This document shows positions 1-8,652 of a stretch of DNA of 64,000 nucleotides, piece after piece. This stretch comes from Terriglobia bacterium (GTDB lineage Bacteria; Acidobacteriota; Terriglobia; Terriglobales; Acidobacteriaceae): the NCBI GenBank assembly GCA_020073385.1, contig JAIQFH010000030.1:27578-91577 (forward strand), read 5' to 3'. The position numbers and the translations under genes were made by a program. A model generated the notes under the pieces. It worked only from the letters and a program-made list of their open reading frames with translations, was not told where the DNA came from and did not search any database. Positions within the stretch are counted from its first letter, which is position 1; every line of letters starts with the position of its first letter.

Positions 1-1
1 A

Positions 2-892
2 TGGTGTGCCGCTCTTTGCATTGCAGCGTATGGCGCGGGACTCGGCTTGGCAGTTCCTGCAGCAAACCTGATGGTTGCGGCAGTGAATCCGGAACGCAGA
101 AGCGCAACCCTGAATCTTCTGAACTTCTTCTGGAGCACAGGCGCGGTGGCCTGTCCCTTCCTGGTAGCGGCGGTCGCCAAGACTCAACATATTTCATTCT
201 TTCTGCTATGCGTGTCCGGTTTCTCTCTTACCGTATCGATGGGGATCGCGTTGATGGGCAGCGGCATCGTCGAACCGGCAGCGACATTGGACAAAGGGCC
301 AGTCCTGTCCCTGATTCGTGCGAACACTCACCTATTCTCAATTCTCGCCCTGCTTTTTTTTCTTTACGTCGGGGTGGAAAACGCCTTTGGACAATGGATG
401 GCTTCCTATGTGAAGAGTCTCGGAACCTTAACCCTAGCCACCGCTTTGGCCACTCCCTCCTTCTTCTATGCCTCGCTAACGATCGGCCGAATGCTGGCGC
501 CCGCTCTGTTTCGGATCTTCAGTGAAACCCGGTTGGTCCAGACAGGTTTACTTCTGGCGTGTGCGGGCATGGCTGGACTGATCCTTTCGCGAGCACTGCC
601 CGGCGTGGTAGCCAGCGCATGCGCCGCTGGCTTCGGTCTCTCATACGTCTACCCCATTACAATTTCACTCTTGTCCCGGGAGTTCGTCTCCCCGCGCATC
701 GGCTCGCTCATGTTCGTCCTGTCTAACATCGGAGGCGGTCTTCTCCCGTGGATCGTCGGTATCTCATCCACCCGATTCGGCACACTAAAGGCTGGATTGT
801 TCGTGCCGCTGCTGGGATGCGTAATGATGTACTTCCTTTACCTTCGGAGTTGGCCCCCTTCAAATCCGACCGCTAACCATTCTGCCCGCTAG
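2..892 (+). CDS. MFS transporter, 5' end outside the window
   Basis: This is the C-terminal part of a major facilitator superfamily permease of the inner membrane. The reading frame is open from base 2, so the true start lies before the window. 296 residues remain, with about eight strongly hydrophobic segments. An early loop carries the polar stretch VNPERRSATLNLLNFFWSTG, in the style of sugar/drug MFS proteins. A TTG at base 47 could be read as a start, but hydrophobic membrane-type sequence continues upstream of it, so it is probably internal. The 3' end overlaps the convergent nucleotidyltransferase gene by 33 bases. The substrate cannot be told from the sequence. Its position next to a putative peptide-modification cluster makes export of that product possible, but the genes converge and are not co-transcribed. 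Confidence 0.8.
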   Translation, partial: WCAALCIAAYGAGLGLAVPAANLMVAAVNPERRSATLNLLNFFWSTGAVACPFLVAAVAKTQHISFFLLCVSGFSLTVSMGIALMGSGIVEPAATLDKGPVLSLIRANTHLFSILALLFFLYVGVENAFGQWMASYVKSLGTLTLATALATPSFFYASLTIGRMLAPALFRIFSETRLVQTGLLLACAGMAGLILSRALPGVVASACAAGFGLSYVYPITISLLSREFVSPRIGSLMFVLSNIGGGLLPWIVGISSTRFGTLKAGLFVPLLGCVMMYFLYLRSWPPSNPTANHSAR

Positions 893-2029
893 CCGGGTGA
901 TTCTCAGCGCTCGATACAACGGAAACAGAGGTTTGGGAAGTCGCATCATCGCCCATTCGCCAGGCCCGGGAGTGAGGACAAATCGGCTGACAAATCGCAC
1001 CTGGTCGATGCGCCGCTCTCGCAAACGCAGCATCAGCCGAAAATAGGCAAGCGATTCAACATCGTATGTCTTCTCGTCGGAGATGTAGATTTCGACCTCC
1101 TCTGCCAATCGTCCAGCGGGTACGTCCTCAGGAAGGTTCTCCACGGCCGGCGCTGGAACAGGCGAGCCAAGCAATTTTTGGGCAAGCAGTAGGGTGACGC
1201 GGAGAATCCGCACGATACCCAGTTTCTGTGCACGATCGCCGATCCACTTCCAGTCGAGCGTCGGCAGACTGCTGATCCGCGCCAAATCGCATAACCAGAT
1301 CAGCCGTCCCCACACGTGTTTCGCTGCATGCAGGGCCAGCACCACGAACAGATCTTCTGCCGCCAGTGACTTTACCTCTAAACTCGCAACTCTGGCCATC
1401 TGCGCTCGGCGGAATAATTCCCCGAGATCAAGATCCACCGCATAAAAACGTGGCTGAATGCCCCACTGAACCTCCAGCAGATTCCTTCCGGCGGTACCGT
1501 CGAATGCGCACTCGTACCCCGATTTCAAATACGCCGCTTCCTCGTCTTCCGAAAGCCTCATATGAGGCGTATACCCGAGTTCCCCCACCGCCTCCCGAAT
1601 GCGTTTCAGGTCCTTCGCATGAATCAGCAGGTCGATATCCCCAGACTGGCGCAAAGCAATGTCGCCGTAGACAGCCTCCACCAACGCCAGGCCTTTGTAG
1701 GGTATGAACTCGATGTCAGCCTTCGACAGTCGGTCGACAATACGAATAAATTCGCGCGAGAGAAACAGCGCTTTATGAAGATTTGCCTGATAACTTTGTT
1801 TCAGAGTAGTGAGCGCCTCGGCAGGAACTTGCCCCCCCAAACTCAAAAGGGACTGCGCCAGAATCGGCTGCACCCCGTGATGTTCCGCGAGACTAAGGAG
1901 GGCATTCCAGCGAACTTGGGGACTCAGCAGCCCGCGAATTCGAGTCGTTTTCTCTTCGGCAGAGACGCCGGCGCACGCAGCCCGCAGCAAAGACCACTCG
2001 GTCTCAAGCGCCGCAGAAGAGCCAGGCAT
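860..2029 (-). CDS. nucleotidyltransferase family protein (NTP_transf_5 type)
   Basis: The 389-residue protein has the signature of the uncharacterised nucleotidyltransferase family PF14907. Near residues 115-135 it reads FIPYKGLALVEAVYGDIALR followed by QSGDIDLLI, where the paired acidic residues (D-x-D) are the expected metal-binding site. The family transfers nucleotides to unknown acceptors. It recurs beside PqqD-like proteins and HPr-kinase-like proteins in lasso peptide, RiPP and exopolysaccharide loci. Here it is the last gene of such a group, 30 bases after the radical SAM gene, starting at an ATG. It overlaps the end of the convergent MFS gene. The target, whether peptide, sugar or protein, is unknown. 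Confidence 0.8.
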   Translation of the reverse strand: MPGSSAALETEWSLLRAACAGVSAEEKTTRIRGLLSPQVRWNALLSLAEHHGVQPILAQSLLSLGGQVPAEALTTLKQSYQANLHKALFLSREFIRIVDRLSKADIEFIPYKGLALVEAVYGDIALRQSGDIDLLIHAKDLKRIREAVGELGYTPHMRLSEDEEAAYLKSGYECAFDGTAGRNLLEVQWGIQPRFYAVDLDLGELFRRAQMARVASLEVKSLAAEDLFVVLALHAAKHVWGRLIWLCDLARISSLPTLDWKWIGDRAQKLGIVRILRVTLLLAQKLLGSPVPAPAVENLPEDVPAGRLAEEVEIYISDEKTYDVESLAYFRLMLRLRERRIDQVRFVSRFVLTPGPGEWAMMRLPKPLFPLYRALRITRLAGRMVSGRI

Positions 2030-2059
2030 ATTTCCGCTAAAAGTACATGGGAGAAGTGC

Positions 2060-3187
2060 TCATGCGATTGCGCCACTCGGTTGAGTTATCGAGTTTGCCG
2101 GCACGAGGCGAATTTGCACCAGATCGCGTGCCGCCTGCTTCTTCGCGAGCATGTTTGCCGATGGGATTCCTGTTCGCGCCAACGATTTCTCGCAGTCCTG
2201 CGATGACGGCCCGCGCATGTTTCCCTCCATGAACGCCAGCCCCGGACACCGTGAGCAACTCCCAACGTGCGAGCAAGAAGTACAGGTCGTCAGATCCTTC
2301 AGGCGGATTGAGCGCACTTCCTTCATCCGCTCCGAGTGCCGCCAAATGTCGAGGAACCGCTGGTTTCTAACATTTCCAGTGGGAAGGGGAAACTGCACGC
2401 AAGGGAACACTTCGCCATACGGCGATACATAACAGGTAGTGTGGCCGGCGCTGCACGGCAAAGCCGAGAGCGCATCTTCATCCGCCGGAGCGGCGATCGT
2501 ACAAAACTCCTCCACATCCCCGACCAGCCCCCGATCGCGAAACACCTGGCGCAGCTCATCATGGCTCACTCCGAGCTGCAATACCGAGCGATCGCCGTCC
2601 ATCATGGGGGTGATCGTCGGGTCCAGGGTGCACTCGATTCCTAGTTTCTCTGCCAGTGCTCTTACGCCCTGGTAATCCTGCAGATTCTGCACCATCAGCA
2701 CGTTGGCGAATATCACCCGCAGCCCTTGCGATTTCAGAAAGCGCGCAGCGTCCAAAGATCTCTGCAATGAGCCCGGCACCAGGGTGATCGCATCATGCAC
2801 CTCCGCCCGGTGGGAGTAGATGCTGATCTGGATCGACTCGACGCCGATATCCCGAATCCGCGCCGCCTGGCGCTCATGAATCATGATCGCATTCGTTTTG
2901 AGTTTCACGCAGAACTGACGCTCGAGCCGCGCGTATTCGAGAATCTCGAAAAAGTCTTTGCGCAAAAAGATTTCGCCGCCGCTTAGCGTCAGAATGAAAA
3001 CCCCGGCGTCCGCCATCTCGTCCAGCAGGTGTTTGATCTCCGCCGTTGTCATCTCGCCATGATCTTCGTGGTCGAGATAACAATGAACACACCGCTCGTT
3101 GCAGCGATAGGTCAGATCGAGTTGCACGCTGAGCGGGATGTTCCGCGCCAGCGCCTTCTCAGTCATTTGTTCGAGCAACCCGTTCAT
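2060..3187 (-). CDS. radical SAM/SPASM domain protein (PqqE-like maturase)
   Basis: This 375-residue enzyme has the radical SAM cluster motif C29-x3-C33-x2-C36 (CNERCVHC), which binds a 4Fe-4S cluster and S-adenosylmethionine. A GGE motif follows in TLSGGEIFLR. The C-terminal part is a cysteine-rich SPASM region (CYVSPYGEVFPCVQFP, then CTSCSHVGSCSRC) that would hold auxiliary Fe-S clusters. SPASM enzymes such as PqqE and AlbA modify peptides or proteins. The ATG overlaps the stop codon of the upstream PqqD-like gene by four bases (ATGA), so the two are translationally coupled, as expected for a maturase and its peptide-binding chaperone. The substrate is not evident. An exopolysaccharide-linked function is an alternative. 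Confidence 0.88.
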   Translation of the reverse strand: MNGLLEQMTEKALARNIPLSVQLDLTYRCNERCVHCYLDHEDHGEMTTAEIKHLLDEMADAGVFILTLSGGEIFLRKDFFEILEYARLERQFCVKLKTNAIMIHERQAARIRDIGVESIQISIYSHRAEVHDAITLVPGSLQRSLDAARFLKSQGLRVIFANVLMVQNLQDYQGVRALAEKLGIECTLDPTITPMMDGDRSVLQLGVSHDELRQVFRDRGLVGDVEEFCTIAAPADEDALSALPCSAGHTTCYVSPYGEVFPCVQFPLPTGNVRNQRFLDIWRHSERMKEVRSIRLKDLTTCTSCSHVGSCSRCPGLAFMEGNMRGPSSQDCEKSLARTGIPSANMLAKKQAARDLVQIRLVPANSITQPSGAIA

Positions 3188-3486
3188 TCCGAATCTCCGC
3201 GGACGATTGGCTCTTCGGATATCTGTAGGATTCCGTGGCTCGCAAGATCCCGCGCCAAGGTCTCCGCGTCTCGCAGTGCTTCGCCGGGCTCTATCTCAAA
3301 TTCTGTGCAGATCTTTGGTTGAACGATCTGTTCGAGCGGAGTTGCTCCATCGGCCGCTTGCCATAGAATGGTTGCCGTCTTGTTCAGTGTAAAAAGCGTC
3401 GAGTCCCGCCCCGACATGATCATCATCTCGCCGTCGAGACTTCTTGCCGCCACGCGCGGATTGCGGGCCACATAGAGGCTATTCAT
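3184..3486 (-). CDS. PqqD family peptide-binding chaperone
   Basis: A 100-residue protein of the PqqD family, which folds as a winged-helix RiPP recognition element and presents a precursor peptide to a radical SAM partner. Typical features are the early beta strands (GEMMIMSGRDSTLFTLNKTA), the turn ILWQAADGATPLEQIV and a C-terminal helix with LARDLASHGIL. The start is placed at the ATG at 3486, not at the in-frame codon 15 bases upstream, because this ATG overlaps the stop of the preceding gene by four bases. The 3' end overlaps the radical SAM gene in the same way. Confidence 0.85.
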   Translation of the reverse strand: MNSLYVARNPRVAARSLDGEMMIMSGRDSTLFTLNKTATILWQAADGATPLEQIVQPKICTEFEIEPGEALRDAETLARDLASHGILQISEEPIVRGDSE

Positions 3487-4196
3487 CGAATCAACTCCCA
3501 AACCCGGGCATCGGGGAAGAAGGTCAGCCTCGACACCGGTACACGGCTGACAAACTCGAATGCCGCGTGAAAAGTTGCTTGCACCAGTTCCTCATCCTCG
3601 GCGAAAAACAGAAGATTCGCAAGCAGAGAGCGCGCCGCTTCACCCGCCGGGAGGGGATCAATTCGGTATTCGCGTCCTTTAGCCAGTAAGTAGAGCGCGC
3701 TGATCGGTGCCGAAACATTCTCTCCCAGCTTGGCCAATTCTCCGGTGAAGGGTGTTCCAAATGCCACGTACCCGTCATCGCACTTTCGCACGTACGAAAT
3801 CTCGTCGGTTAGAAGGGTAACGTCGGCAGGAGCCAACCGCGATATTGTTGTCTTCCCCGCCTCCGATACTCCGGCAAACAGGAAGGCTTTCCCGTTGCGA
3901 ATCGCGCTGGCCGAATGCAGCAGGAACCCTCCCTGCTTGGCCAGCACCAGCGTGTGCACAATGCGCAGCACCGCATCAATCGAGTACGGGTTGGCCGACT
4001 GCCGAATCCATCCTCGTTTCGAGGCCGGTTGCCACTCCGCAAGAAAATCGCCCCGCCGGAATGACCACCTATCCCGCTGATGCTTCACCTCGACCTGGTT
4101 TGGCCGAAATTCTACTCTTTCTTCCCGCCAGCAAGCAAACGGGTTTTGCGATGCTCCCAACCTTAATTCTGAAGACTGCACTCTTAATAGGTACAA
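3483..4196 (-). CDS. HPr kinase-like (HprK-related) P-loop protein
   Basis: A 237-residue protein with a Walker A motif GVSEAGKTT at residues 109-117, followed by DEISYVRK and AFGTPFTGELAK, resembling the C-terminal kinase domain of HprK/PckA-fold proteins. The N-terminal HprK domain of canonical HPr kinases is absent. No HPr or PTS gene is nearby, so a role in carbon catabolite control is unlikely. Homologous kinases occur in lasso peptide clusters, where one phosphorylates a precursor peptide, and in polysaccharide loci with PqqD-like partners. It is the first gene of the four-gene operon. The listed start is TTG at 4196. The start is uncertain because the GGGAGGA about 16 bases upstream is too distant, and an in-frame GTG five codons later is possible. 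Confidence 0.75.
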   Translation of the reverse strand: MYLLRVQSSELRLGASQNPFACWREERVEFRPNQVEVKHQRDRWSFRRGDFLAEWQPASKRGWIRQSANPYSIDAVLRIVHTLVLAKQGGFLLHSASAIRNGKAFLFAGVSEAGKTTISRLAPADVTLLTDEISYVRKCDDGYVAFGTPFTGELAKLGENVSAPISALYLLAKGREYRIDPLPAGEAARSLLANLLFFAEDEELVQATFHAAFEFVSRVPVSRLTFFPDARVWELIR

Positions 4197-4284
4197 CTTA
4201 CAATAGTCGGAGTCCTCCCAATTGTGACATCATCAAGGAACGACTACCGTAGCGGATACTGAGTGGGGGGTTTAAGAAAAAGAA

Positions 4285-6972
4285 TTGAGCGGATACGAGA
4301 CCACAGAAGCCATGGATCAAGCTGTGCGCACCAGTGAAGTCAGGAATGTCCTGACGATCGAAGAGATTCAGCATCTGGCCGTCGAGGGTGGCCAGTCGGC
4401 AGAGACCCTCATGAACGTCGTCGCTCTGATTGCCAAGAGGTTCCGAACCGACGTTTGCTCGGCCTATTTGCTCGAACCCGATCGCGCCAACCTCGTTTTG
4501 GCCGCGACCGTCGGGCTTCGCCGCGAATGCATCGGGAATTTGCGCATGGCGGTCAACGAAGGATTGACCGGACTTGTCGCCGAGCAAGTCCAGGCGGTCG
4601 CCGTCAGCCAGGTCAAAAACCATCCTCGGTTCAAGTACTTTCGCGATTCAGGGGAAGATGCTTACCAGTCCTTTCTTGGCGTGCCCCTGATTGATCGAGG
4701 AATTCTCCAGGGTGTCCTCGTCGTCCAGACCATCGAAGCTCGTACCTTCGGTACCGATGAGATACGCATGTTGACTGATGCGGCCTCTCAGGTCGCACCC
4801 ATCGTCAGCGAAGCGCGTACTCTGGATCGCTTCATTGCCCCCTTGCAGGAACGCCTCTGGACCTTGGCCCGCAATCTGTGGTGGAGTTGGGACCACAACT
4901 CCGCAAGTCTGTTCCTGGATCTGGATCCCGCGCGCTGGAATGAACTCAACCACAATCCGATTGCCCTGTTGAACGAGATGCCGCTGGCGAAGCTTGAAAC
5001 TCGCGCCACGGAACTCATGCTGCACAGCCGGGTGAACTACGCCTATCGCCGCATGCTGGAATACCTCGAGGCCGACCGTACCTGGGGCACCCGCCACGCT
5101 GGCGTTCTGCGGCCTCACCCCGTCGCGTATTTCTCCGCCGAGTTCGGATTGCACGAATCATTGCCAATCTATTCCGGAGGCCTCGGCGTGCTGGCCGGAG
5201 ATCACATCAAAAGCTCTTCCGATCTTGATATTCCTCTGGTCGGCATCGGCCTGTTTTATCCGCAAGGATATTTCCGCCAACATCTCGATCTCAGCGGATG
5301 GCAACGCGAGGAGTATCTCGAAACCGACGTCAATCAATTGCCCATGGAGTCGGCCATCGGAAAGGACGGCCGCCCCGTTGTAGTCTCCATCGAGACTCGA
5401 AGCGGCAGGCTCCAAGCCAAAGTCTGGCGCGTGAAAGTCGGCCGCCGCGATCTTTACCTGCTCGACTCCGACGTCGATGGCAACGCTCCGGAGGACCGCG
5501 AACTTACGTCCCGCCTCTACGGCGGCGACCTTCGCATCCGAATCCGGCAGGAGTTGTTGCTCGGCGTGGGTGGACTGCGCGCCCTCAAGGCCCTGGGAAT
5601 TTCTCCCGGCGTCCTTCACCTCAATGAAGGCCACAGCGCTTTTGCGGTGCTGGAAGCGATTCGCATGCGTATGGAAGATGAAGGGATCGCGTTCGATGCC
5701 GCCGTCCCACGCGTTTCCCGCGAAGTCGTGTTCACCACCCACACGCCGGTTCCCGCCGGACACGACCGTTTCGACGCCCGTCTGGTCGAAGAACACATCG
5801 GTCCCCTACGCGAAGCCATCGGGCTTTCTCAGGACAGCCTGATGGGGCTCGGCCGCGAGAATCCCTCAAACAACGACGAACTTTTCTGCATGACGGTCCT
5901 GGCCCTCCGTCTTTCGCGGCGCGCCAATGCCGTCTCCGCGTTGCACGGCGAGGTCTCGCGCGCCATGTGGACCGGACTCTTCAAAGACAAAGCGGAAGAC
6001 GAGATTCCCATCGGGCACATCACCAACGGCGTCCACGTTCCTTCCTGGCTCGCCCCGCAGATGTTTCGCCTCTACGATCGTCACCTCGGCACCGACTGGC
6101 ATCAACGTGGAAGCGAGGCGAAGATTTGGCTGGGTATCGAAAACGTCGACGACGGCGAACTCTGGGAGACTCACCTTAACCTGAAGTCGCAGTTGATCGA
6201 ATTCGTTCGCAAGCGCGCCGTTGAACAAGCTGAGCGCCGTGGAGAGTCGCGCGAGGTCTTGCAGCGCCTTGAACGCGTGCTGAGCCCGGATGCTCTGACC
6301 ATCGGATTTGCCCGCCGCTTTGCCACCTACAAGCGGGCGAATCTGATCTTGACCGACATCGAGCGCCTGGTCGCTATGGTGAATGATCCCAATCGCCCGG
6401 TTCAGTTCGTGTTCGCGGGCAAGGCCCATCCCCTCGACGAGCCTGGAAAGCGGGTATTGCAGCAAATCGCCGATCTCATGCGTGATCCCAAATTCCGCGA
6501 TAGGTTCGTCTTCGTCGAGGATTACGACATCAACGTCGGGCGCCATTTCGTTCAGGGTGTCGATGTGTGGCTCAACAATCCCCGCCGTCCGCTCGAAGCG
6601 TCAGGCACCAGCGGACAGAAAGTGGTCCTGAACGGCGGGCTGAATCTGTCAGTTCTCGATGGCTGGTGGGCCGAGGCTTATGACGGGGTCAACGGCTTCG
6701 CCATCGGTACTGGCAAGACGCACTCCAACATGAACGTTCACGACAGCCGCGACGGCGAGGATCTGATGCGTACCCTCCGCGACGAAGTGATCCCGCTCTA
6801 CTACCAGCGCGACCGCGACGGCCTTCCTCGTGGCTGGATCAAGCGCATGAAACGCACCATCCGTACTCTGGGCTGGCGCTTTAACGCCGACCGCATGGTC
6901 ATGGATTACAGCCTCAAATGCTACGTTCCAGCGGCGGGTGGAACATCCAGCGATATGAGGGCGAATCCTTAG
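4285..6972 (+). CDS. glgP: GAF domain-alpha-glucan phosphorylase fusion
   Basis: The 895-residue protein joins two parts. Residues about 25-180 form a GAF sensor domain (VVALIAKRFRTDVCSAYLLE, then SFLGVPLIDRGILQGVLVVQ) like those of PtsP-type proteins. From about residue 185 it is a glycosyltransferase family 35 phosphorylase of the shorter bacterial/archaeal DUF3417 type (LDRFIAPLQERLWTLARNLW, VAYFSAEFGLHESLPIYSGG, LHLNEGHSAFAVLE). The pyridoxal-phosphate lysine is K779 in EASGTSGQKVVLNGG. It would release glucose 1-phosphate from glycogen or maltodextrin in the cytoplasm, perhaps controlled by a ligand of the GAF domain. The listed start is TTG at 4285. An ATG ten codons in (4312) is equally possible, and neither has a clear ribosome binding site. 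It is transcribed divergently from the HprK-like operon with an 88-base gap. Confidence 0.88.
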   Translation: MSGYETTEAMDQAVRTSEVRNVLTIEEIQHLAVEGGQSAETLMNVVALIAKRFRTDVCSAYLLEPDRANLVLAATVGLRRECIGNLRMAVNEGLTGLVAEQVQAVAVSQVKNHPRFKYFRDSGEDAYQSFLGVPLIDRGILQGVLVVQTIEARTFGTDEIRMLTDAASQVAPIVSEARTLDRFIAPLQERLWTLARNLWWSWDHNSASLFLDLDPARWNELNHNPIALLNEMPLAKLETRATELMLHSRVNYAYRRMLEYLEADRTWGTRHAGVLRPHPVAYFSAEFGLHESLPIYSGGLGVLAGDHIKSSSDLDIPLVGIGLFYPQGYFRQHLDLSGWQREEYLETDVNQLPMESAIGKDGRPVVVSIETRSGRLQAKVWRVKVGRRDLYLLDSDVDGNAPEDRELTSRLYGGDLRIRIRQELLLGVGGLRALKALGISPGVLHLNEGHSAFAVLEAIRMRMEDEGIAFDAAVPRVSREVVFTTHTPVPAGHDRFDARLVEEHIGPLREAIGLSQDSLMGLGRENPSNNDELFCMTVLALRLSRRANAVSALHGEVSRAMWTGLFKDKAEDEIPIGHITNGVHVPSWLAPQMFRLYDRHLGTDWHQRGSEAKIWLGIENVDDGELWETHLNLKSQLIEFVRKRAVEQAERRGESREVLQRLERVLSPDALTIGFARRFATYKRANLILTDIERLVAMVNDPNRPVQFVFAGKAHPLDEPGKRVLQQIADLMRDPKFRDRFVFVEDYDINVGRHFVQGVDVWLNNPRRPLEASGTSGQKVVLNGGLNLSVLDGWWAEAYDGVNGFAIGTGKTHSNMNVHDSRDGEDLMRTLRDEVIPLYYQRDRDGLPRGWIKRMKRTIRTLGWRFNADRMVMDYSLKCYVPAAGGTSSDMRANP

Positions 6973-7144
6973 CCAACAAAGGCCTCCTCGCGTTCGAAAA
7001 AATTCCGGCTCCTCCTGAAACGAAAAGCTCGGTTGCGGCACTACTCCAATGAGCAGTAGAAGTCACTTTGTGGCACCTGCCGCTCACTTACGAAATCCCG
7101 ACATGGAAGGCCTTTGGCAACCGGGGGGAAGCTTGGGCTCTTCA

Positions 7145-7196
7145 GATCGCCGGAACCGAACGGGGAAGCGGCTCCGGCGATCTTCGGGGGTTTTTT
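7145..7196 (+). terminator. Rho-independent terminator-like hairpin after glgP
   Basis: GATCGCCGGA (7145-7154) pairs perfectly with TCCGGCGATC (7173-7182) around an 18-base loop. After eight bases a run of six T follows at 7191-7196. It lies about 170 bases after the phosphorylase stop. The rather long loop and the gap before the T-run make it an imperfect terminator, but no other structure ends this transcript. Confidence 0.5.
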
Positions 7197-7512
7197 CACA
7201 CGAGAAATCTCACGTCAATCCCTTCTCTTCAATATTCCGCAGCAGAGTCTTCATAAGGCGTCCCTCTGATTCACTCCTCTACCAAATGTATACGTGAATG
7301 CATGATCGCAAAGCTCTCGCGAAACTGCGAAGTCTGCCGGACTGCAGGATTGGTTGGATGAGTACGGGGTGTACTGAGGTGGACTACCGCAGGATGTTCC
7401 AGACAATCAGGAGAATGGTTGGCGCGCTCTGCTTGGCCGCCCCAGAAAGGGTGAGAACGCTCTCGTACGCTGAGCGAATCAGAGTAGTTTCCTTGTTCTC
7501 TTTCCACAGAGA

Positions 7513-7550
7513 ACCGCGTATCCCCCACCCGGTTTGATGGGGGGCGCGGT
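7513..7550. repeat. strong GC-rich hairpin
   Basis: ACCGCG (7513-7518) pairs with CGCGGT (7545-7550), and inside it CCCCCA (7522-7527) pairs with TGGGGG (7538-7543). No T-run follows on either strand, so it is not a classical terminator. It may be a relic of a palindromic intergenic repeat. Confidence 0.5.
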
Positions 7551-7592
7551 CTTTCGCGGACCAGATTCGCTTGAGCGAATGCGCCAGGGCGG

Positions 7593-7907
7593 TCATTGCG
7601 CACGCCCCATGGCGCCGGAATCTGCCACGTGCCCGATTTCACGGCGGGCGCGCTTCCACCGCAACCGCGCGGTGGCGATGCTGATTCCGAGGAAGGCCGC
7701 GATCTCAGTCAGGGTGTGTCCCTGAATCTCTTTCAACAGAAACACTTCGCGATGAGCCTTGGGCAACTCAAGGGCTCTGAGGATCGTGCACTGGAAAGCC
7801 CCTGGATGCTGTAATCCTGAAACAGGTCTCCGGGCGCGTGACGGACACGCGTGAGTCACTGATCGCTCTCGAGTTGTGGTACCGGGTCTCATCGCCTTCT
7901 TTGACAA
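7593..7907 (-). pseudogene. remnant of a sigma-70 family factor (region 4 only)
   Basis: Only about the last 60 residues of this frame are recognisable. From about base 7790 down to 7620 it encodes LELPKAHREVFLLKEIQGHT, then LTEIAAFLGISIATARLRW and KRARREI, a good match to the helix-turn-helix region 4 of ECF-type sigma factors. The upstream part of the frame is arginine-rich and unlike region 2, and no start with a ribosome binding site is visible. Lacking the -10-binding region it cannot act as a sigma factor. It is most likely a decayed gene, although a stand-alone HTH peptide cannot be excluded. Confidence 0.6.
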
Positions 7908-8012
7908 TAGTGCCGTTTCCGGCCGTTTCGTTACACGGGGCCAATCTGCTCCCAGCGTTTTGTTCGAAGTGTTAAACTAGCTGCCACTCCACCATCCGCG
8001 AGGCCCGTTTCC

Positions 8013-8606
8013 TTGCAACTCCAGTCCTTTGACGAATCTTATGTAGAGCGTCTTCAGGCAGGAGACTTCCGAACGCAGGAACATTTCGTCGCGTACTTCA
8101 GCGAATTGATCCAGCTGAAGCTGCGCTCGCGTCTGCATTCACCGCAGGCGATTGAAGACGTCCGACAAGAAACCTTTACTCGCGTCTTCGCTGCGCTGCG
8201 GGGCGGAAAAATCCGTCAGCCCGATCGCCTTGGCGCGTTCGTGAACTCCATGTGCAACAACGTCTTGCTCGAACACTATCGGGCATCTTCGCGCGACAGT
8301 TCGCTGGACGACGAGGAACAACAGGACTTTCCGGCTACGAATGTGGACGTCCTTGGCGCCGTTGCTGCCAAACAAATGGGAGAGAAGATTCGCGAAATTC
8401 TGGAGGAGATGTCCGAGCGAGATCGAAGGCTGTTGCGGGAGATCTTCCTGGAGGAACGCGACAAGGATGAAGTCTGCAGCAACTTTGGCGTCGACCGCGA
8501 GTACCTCCGGGTGCTGCTGCACCGGGCCAAGCAATCCTTCAAGTCATTGTATTTAAAGAATGTTGCGGCTCGACCGCCAGGAGCTGTGGCCGTCGAAAAA
8601 CGCTGA
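8013..8606 (+). CDS. ECF-type RNA polymerase sigma factor
   Basis: A 197-residue sigma-70 family protein. Region 2 is visible as FVAYFSELIQLKLRSRLHSP, then AIEDVRQETFTRVFAAL and a W-less RLGAFVNSMCNNVLLEHYR. Region 4 lies near residues 130-185 (MSERDRRLLREIFLEERDKD, EYLRVLLHRAKQSFK). It would direct RNA polymerase to a small stress- or envelope-linked regulon. The listed start is TTG at 8013, and no ATG fits before region 2. The gene is followed 46 bases later by a zinc-finger anti-sigma factor, a standard pairing. The C-terminal tail after residue 187 is short and basic. Confidence 0.85.
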   Translation: MQLQSFDESYVERLQAGDFRTQEHFVAYFSELIQLKLRSRLHSPQAIEDVRQETFTRVFAALRGGKIRQPDRLGAFVNSMCNNVLLEHYRASSRDSSLDDEEQQDFPATNVDVLGAVAAKQMGEKIREILEEMSERDRRLLREIFLEERDKDEVCSNFGVDREYLRVLLHRAKQSFKSLYLKNVAARPPGAVAVEKR

Positions 8607-8652
8607 AACGATTTTGTGCCGCCGCACACTATTTGTTATGAGGGGAATCGAC

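Larger units (their letters stand above)
6973..8012. other. long gap between glgP and the ECF sigma gene
   Basis: No convincing intact gene is present. The stretch holds the terminator-like hairpin at 7145-7196, a second strong hairpin at 7513-7550 and a sigma-factor region 4 remnant on the minus strand (7593-7907). Short open frames at 7049-7297, 7271-7642 and 7596-7814 have no recognisable family and overlap each other on both strands. The gap looks like eroded sequence. Confidence 0.6.

Noticed and set aside
4198..4623. Minus-strand frame of 141 residues ending MMSQLGGLRLL
   Set aside because: It is antisense to the start of the GAF-phosphorylase gene. The short end could only be a peptide of 11 residues with no ribosome binding site, so it is not listed as a RiPP precursor.
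7100..7182. Possible c-di-GMP or other riboswitch before the hairpin (GGAAGGCCTTTGGCAACCGG)
   Set aside because: It lacks the conserved GEMM core words, and no gene follows the structure on the same strand within a useful distance. A terminator fits better.
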